The notes below the pieces were generated by a model. That model was given only the letters and a program-made list of their open reading frames with translations, was not told the origin of the DNA and did not search any database. DNA of 23,692 nucleotides from Falciphora oryzae (taxonomy: Eukaryota; Ascomycota; Sordariomycetes; Magnaporthales; Magnaporthaceae): assembly GCA_000733355.1 (NCBI GenBank), contig JNVV01000003.1, forward strand, positions 1,292,648 through 1,316,339, written 5' to 3'. A program made the position numbers and the translations under genes. Below are positions 19,979 to 23,692 of the stretch, piece after piece (the stretch's first letter is position 1; each line of letters starts with the position of its first letter).

Positions 19979-21655
19979 ATGGCAGCCGCAACCTTGCTGG
20001 CGCTCTGGTAAGATGGATACGAAGCTTACCATGGAGGACCTACCTGCCCGCCTCGTCGTCATATCCGCCTGGTTGCCTGTGCTGCGTTGGGGAACACCAG
20101 GCAAGCATCGGCTGACTAACCGATCTGAGGTACAGCCTCCGCAGCCAGATCGAGAAGCTCATCGACCACAACCATTTGAAGACGGTGGCGCCGACGCCTG
20201 TTCTCGATGATCCCACGTACGAGCCGAGCCGCGACGTGAGCGTCGTGGTCCCCACCATCGACACGCCCGACGACTTTGTCCACTCGCTGGCCTCGTGGCT
20301 TACCGCCGACCCGCTCGAGATCATCATCGTGACCACCCCAGACCACGTGGTCCGCGTCCAATCCCTATTCTCGAGAATCAAGGCGACCGTCTCGGCCGAC
20401 CTGGCCGCGCGCGTCTCCATCCATCTCGTCCACGCCGCCAACAAGCGCCAGCAGATGGCCAAGGGCGCCGAGAAGGTCCAGGGCCGCATCGTCTGCTTCG
20501 CCGACGACGACGTCGTCTGGCCCTCTCCGCGCTTCCTCAAGTCCGTCCTCGCCTGCTTTGAGGACCCAAAGGTCGGCGGCGCGGGCGGCAACCAGCAGCC
20601 CAACGTGCCCGCGGACCGGCGCGACCCGGCCGTCATCACGCCCTGGGAGGTGGCCGCCGTCCGGCGCCTGTCGGGCTGCAACGGCGACCAGGCCGCCTTC
20701 CGGGCGCTCGAGGGCGGCTCCTTCGTGCTCGCGGGCCGCACGGCGCTCTACCGCGCCGAGATTGTGCGCGACGACCCCAGCTTCACGGACGCGTTCCTCA
20801 ACGACGCCTGGGGCCTCGGCGTCCTGGGCCTCGCGGAACCCAAGGTGCTCAACTCGGGCGACGACGTCTTCTGCACCCGCTGGGTCCAGGACCACGGCTG
20901 GGAGGTGGCGGTGCAGGCGCACGAGGACGCGGTCCTGCTCGCACACATCCACCGCGACGCCCGCTTCGCGTCCCAGATGGTGCGCTGGTGGCGCAACACA
21001 ATGCGCGCCCACCTGCGCGCCGTCTTCGTGGGCGGCCGCGCCTGGCGCGACTGGCGCGCCCTGCGCAAGATCACGCTCGACTTCCTGTTCCGCCCGCTCG
21101 TCACCTGCCTGTTTCTCTGGGCTTGGGTTGGCTCGCTGTTTCAGTCGCCAAAGACTACGTAAGGCGCGACCCTCCCTGATGACATCACTCTTTTCACTGC
21201 TTTGATCCGTACGACTACGGAAGGGACCGATGGCGGTACATGTTGTGCCATAGCAAATACAGTATGCTGACATTGGGTATTTCCCCCCGACCCGCAACAG
21301 GCTTCTCGTGACCTTCATCTACCTCTTCGACATCGCTTTCGACCTTGCTCGATTCCTCATCCGGCACCCGTACTGCGCCAAGCACTTCTGGGCCGTCATC
21401 CTCGCCGACTACTCGTACCTTTTCCTGGACGTCTATGCCTGGTTCACCCTCGGAAACGTACGTGCATATTGTGCTCAGCGTCCTTTCCAACGAGAAACCA
21501 TCTCTCCAGGTCTACGCTGTATGTGTGCTGTCGAGACTAACTCTTGTCACGGCAAGGTCGGCTGGCTCACCCGGGACGCCGCTTCCAAGGAGGACCGCTT
21601 CAACAAGCTGGCTGACGAGGGTGAGGCCCGTTCCAGACTGGGGAGAGGCCTCTGA
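19979..21655 (+). CDS. Membrane glycosyltransferase family 2 (fungal GT2/CPS1-like polysaccharide synthase)
   Basis: Processive-type GT2 enzyme, expected to build a cell-surface polysaccharide at the membrane. Proposed exons are 19979-20007, 20136-21158 (or from 20130), 21301-21457 and 21557-21655, giving 435 or 437 residues. The nucleotide-binding strand is DVSVVVPTID (43-52), the metal-binding acid group is FADDDV (D133-D135), the acceptor-side motif is SGDDVFCTRW (D252-D253), and the QxxRW motif is QMVRW (290-294). These are the hyaluronan/chitin-synthase-like signatures in the right order. Three C-terminal membrane segments follow (around LVTCLFLWAWVGSLF, LLVTFIYLFDIAFDL and HFWAVILADYSYLFLDVYAW). 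Related fungal proteins (Zymoseptoria GT2, Neurospora CPS-1) are needed for wall integrity and surface growth. The product is unknown. The first and last introns are less certain than the catalytic exon. Confidence 0.88.
20008..20135 (+). other. Intron 1 of the glycosyltransferase gene with tandem acceptors
   Basis: GTAAGA donor at 20008 after a 29-base first coding exon. A CTAAC branch site lies at 20116-20120. Two in-frame acceptors are six bases apart: CTGAG ending at 20129 gives ALW-YSLRSQIEK, and TACAG ending at 20135 gives ALC-LRSQIEK. The CAG end is the better acceptor by consensus; the GAG end keeps a Trp-Tyr junction that looks more natural. Both read on to the same catalytic exon. 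Confidence 0.65.
21458..21556 (+). other. Proposed stop-free intron 3 of the glycosyltransferase gene
   Basis: GTACGT donor at 21458, GACTAACT branch site at 21536-21543 and a GGCAAG end at 21556. The length is 99 bases, a multiple of three, with no stop in frame, so retention would add 33 residues instead of truncating the protein. Removal joins WFTLGN to VGWLTRD, a compact C-terminal tail that suits the family. An AAG acceptor is uncommon, so this intron needs transcript evidence. Confidence 0.5.
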
Positions 21656-22482
21656 ATATTCGTCCTGGGCAGGAGCGCCCCGGAACGAAGCCTTGAGCGG
21701 CATGGAGCTGTCGTCGGCTACAATCCGGATATCCTTGAGCTCGAGAGGATCGTACCCGTGATTCCAACACTTCACTTCCTCGTGCGTCTTGCATGGATAA
21801 ACGGGAGACAGATTTTTGAGCAGAACCCATAGATGTACAGGGGTCTTATCTTCGGCCCTGGCTGTGTTCTGCATCTCAAAACTCCTTCGTCGGGTGATCA
21901 ACTCACGCCCCGACAAGATAGCTGGGTAATAGCTAGACCAATATCAAAACACCGCGATTCTCTTCCTCATTCAATCCGCACACCCATATCCCCACCGCGC
22001 AGTACCCTTGCCCGCGTTCTTAGAAGCCCGGGGCGAGTGATAGGTAGGAAAATAAGTTGGCGGGAGACCGAGATAGCTCCCTCGCTCTCAGAGGTCATCA
22101 ATCCTAAAGGGCATAGCACCCCATGTTGGCAAATCCGTAAGAGGTTGGCCCGTGCCCTATGCACGGGCCCAGGCGGACCCATTTAGCCCTCCACCGGAGA
22201 TGCAGATCCTGCACGTCTAGAGTAGTCCAGAACACACCACTTCGAGACTGCTGTGTCTCAGCCCTTTACAGCACACAGTATGTTTACTGTGGTTAAAGGA
22301 CAGCCATTTCAGGGTAGTTCCAGCAAAATACGCACAGAGCTTACTTGATATTGACCTGCTGTTGCCCGGGGCCCGCGTGCTTCGTTCTCTTCGGGATTCG
22401 ACTCGCATAAACGATCTATGTGTCCTGGCGAGGTCAGAGTAGGCGTCTCGTAGTGAGCCCTCGATGTTGACCGTCTCCTTTC
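21656..22482. other. Intergenic region between convergent genes
   Basis: About 830 bases between the stop of the glycosyltransferase (+) and the stop of the MFS gene (-). It must hold both 3' ends. It contains a perfect 9-base hairpin at 22147-22169. Open frames here are short and unrecognisable. No RNA gene or mobile element was seen. Confidence 0.55.
22147..22169. repeat. GC-rich hairpin between convergent genes
   Basis: GGCCCGTGC, loop CCTAT, GCACGGGCC: a perfect 9-base stem with a five-base loop, eight of nine pairs being G-C or C-G. It lies about 315 bases beyond the MFS stop and 490 beyond the glycosyltransferase stop, with symmetric access from both transcripts. Confidence 0.75.
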
Positions 22483-23668
22483 TCAATCATTGAGTTTGAT
22501 GGCGGCAACAATCGCAGTCGCCACAGCGTAGAACGCCGCACTGACGATGTAGGGCAAGCCCAGAGAGCTGCCGCCCAGGCCGATGCCACGGATCCAGACG
22601 CTTGTGACGATAGGCACGCCGACGAGGGAGCCGATGGTCTTGACGAGCATGACGATGGAGAATACCGTAGTGTCGTGGTCTTCGGCTTTGCTGCCGTCCA
22701 CCATGGGGCTGCCAGCTCCGGCCGACCCAGAGGGCAACGCGCCAGTCCCATAGCCGCCCTCCTCGTCGCGGTCCTGGGACGACGGGCCGGCGGCCTGTAT
22801 AGGCGGCTGCGGGCCCGAGCTCGTCGCCGACGTTGACGGCCAGACTTGCGGCGACTTGAGGAGCGAGAGAGTGAAGACGGGCAGGGCAGACCCCATGGCG
22901 TACAGGAACAGGGACGGGATCAGGATCCAGATGCTGCGCGCGAGGCCGACGGCCAGGGCGCCGGCGACGGAGACGCCGAGGCAGTTCAGGGCATCTTTCT
23001 TGGTGCGCCTGCTCCGAGACGGGTGCCTAGGAGGGCTCCCGTCGCGGCTGAGGCTGCGGCCGCGCTCGGAGGGACGGCGGCGCTCGCGGCGGCGGCGGGC
23101 CTCGAGGAGCGCCGGGATGGCGACGCCCAGGAGGAGGAAGTTGGCGACGGCCTTGCACGACAGGATGTAGCCGGCCGCGGCGAAGGTGGTGCCGTACCGC
23201 TTCGAGATGTACTGCACGAGCAGCTTCGTGTCGGCGCTGGCGAGGGAGGTGAGGAACATGCTGAAGAGGAGGAGCGAGAGGTTGCGCGGACGGCTGCTGA
23301 AGACGGCATGAAGCACCCGGAAGCGTCGGTTTATGGCGCCGAAGGTTGCTCGAAGCACTGGGATTGCCGAACGCAGCCAGGTCGAGGCGGCGGGGTGTTT
23401 ATGGCCGCCCCTGGCCGTCGTTCCCCTGGTGTGGGAAGACCCGGGGTCGAGGAGGCGAGCAGCTTCCTCGTCTGCGGACGCGAGGTGATACAGGCGAAGG
23501 TGAGGCTCTTGCGGGAGCTGGTAGATGAAGTTGATGGCATAGCCTAGGAGCATGATCCCGATAAAGAATGGCAGCCAGAGTCTGATGCTCATCGTCAGGG
23601 AGGCGAGTGTGGGGCCGCTCAGGTTTACGATATAGGAAACCGACGACATGTAGCCAAAGTGCTTAGCC
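22483..23668 (-). CDS. Major facilitator superfamily transporter, C-terminal part (5' truncated by window)
   Basis: The visible exon runs from an intron acceptor (TTTTGCAG, last base at 23669) to the stop at 22483-22485, giving 394 residues in frame; the N-terminal half lies off the right edge. The ATG at 23647-23649 is internal, because AKHFGY precedes it in frame directly after the acceptor. The exon starts in about membrane helix 5 (NLSGPTLASLTMSI, then LWLPFFIGIMLLGYAINF), has a long hydrophilic central loop, and continues with helices 7-12, including TTFAAAGYILSCKAVANFLL, TVFSIVMLVKTIGSLVGVPI and LPYIVSAAFYAVATAIVAAI. Two low-complexity loops are inserted: an Arg/Ser-rich one at about 23000-23105 and a Ser/Pro/Gly-rich one at about 22675-22860. 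The family exports or imports small solutes; the substrate cannot be named. It converges on the glycosyltransferase gene. Confidence 0.85.
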
Positions 23669-23692
23669 CTGCAAAACGGTTGCCAGTATTAG

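Noticed and set aside
21619..21761. C-terminal extension of the glycosyltransferase through a GTGAGG..CCAG intron
   Set aside because: The implied intron is only about 16 bases, far below the size that can be spliced, and the extension has no recognisable sequence.
22380..22420. Possible tRNA T-arm on the minus strand (GTCGAATCCC)
   Set aside because: The five-base T stem does not pair and no anticodon or D arm can be fitted upstream.
1..23692. A coordinated metabolic or defence gene cluster
   Set aside because: The genes have unrelated roles, large gaps and separate promoters, and no backbone biosynthetic enzyme or mobile-element context is present.

Overview
The window looks like nuclear DNA of a filamentous ascomycete (Pezizomycotina, most likely a Sordariomycete). 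The coding regions are GC-rich. The genes are broken by short introns of about 64-207 bases, with GT..AG ends and CTAAC/CTGAC-type branch sites just before the acceptors. Every protein family I recognise is fungal. I see no bacterial features, no rRNA, no tRNA that survives inspection, no CRISPR array and no clear transposon. The genus cannot be fixed from the sequence alone.

Layout, left to right. (1) 42-1852 (+): 3' part of a fungal-specific transcription factor, truncated by the window edge. (2) 1853-4249: a long non-coding stretch that ends in the promoter of the next gene. (3) 4250-6247 (+): a complete four-exon JEN1-type monocarboxylate/H+ transporter. (4) 6948-9210 (+): a complete four-exon YVC1-type TRP calcium channel of the vacuole. 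(5) 9211-12509: about 3.3 kb without a supportable gene, ending in the promoter and leader of the next gene. (6) 12510-15968 (+): a complete six-exon fungal AAA ATPase with an N-terminal DUF7025-type region and one GC-AG intron. (7) 17189-18895 (+): an intronless secreted S28 serine peptidase. (8) 19979-21655 (+): a membrane family-2 glycosyltransferase of the hyaluronan-synthase-like fungal GT2/CPS1 class, with two unusual splice decisions. (9) 22483-23668 (-): the C-terminal part of a major facilitator superfamily transporter that runs off the right edge, convergent with the glycosyltransferase.

The genes do not form an obvious cluster. They are mixed functions: carbon-source uptake, vacuolar calcium release, an AAA chaperone-like ATPase, extracellular or vacuolar proteolysis, surface polysaccharide synthesis and export. 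Each appears to have its own promoter. The clearest regulatory signal is a tight group of CreA/CRE1 (carbon catabolite repressor) consensus sites upstream of the JEN1-like gene, which fits the known glucose repression of this transporter family.

I found no convincing undescribed multi-gene system. The points worth a second look are mostly at the level of gene expression: a GC-AG intron, a tandem acceptor six bases apart, a stop-free intron whose length is a multiple of three and whose acceptor is AAG, long T-only homopolymers on one strand, an open leader frame in phase with the AAA ATPase, and two strong inverted repeats in intergenic DNA.
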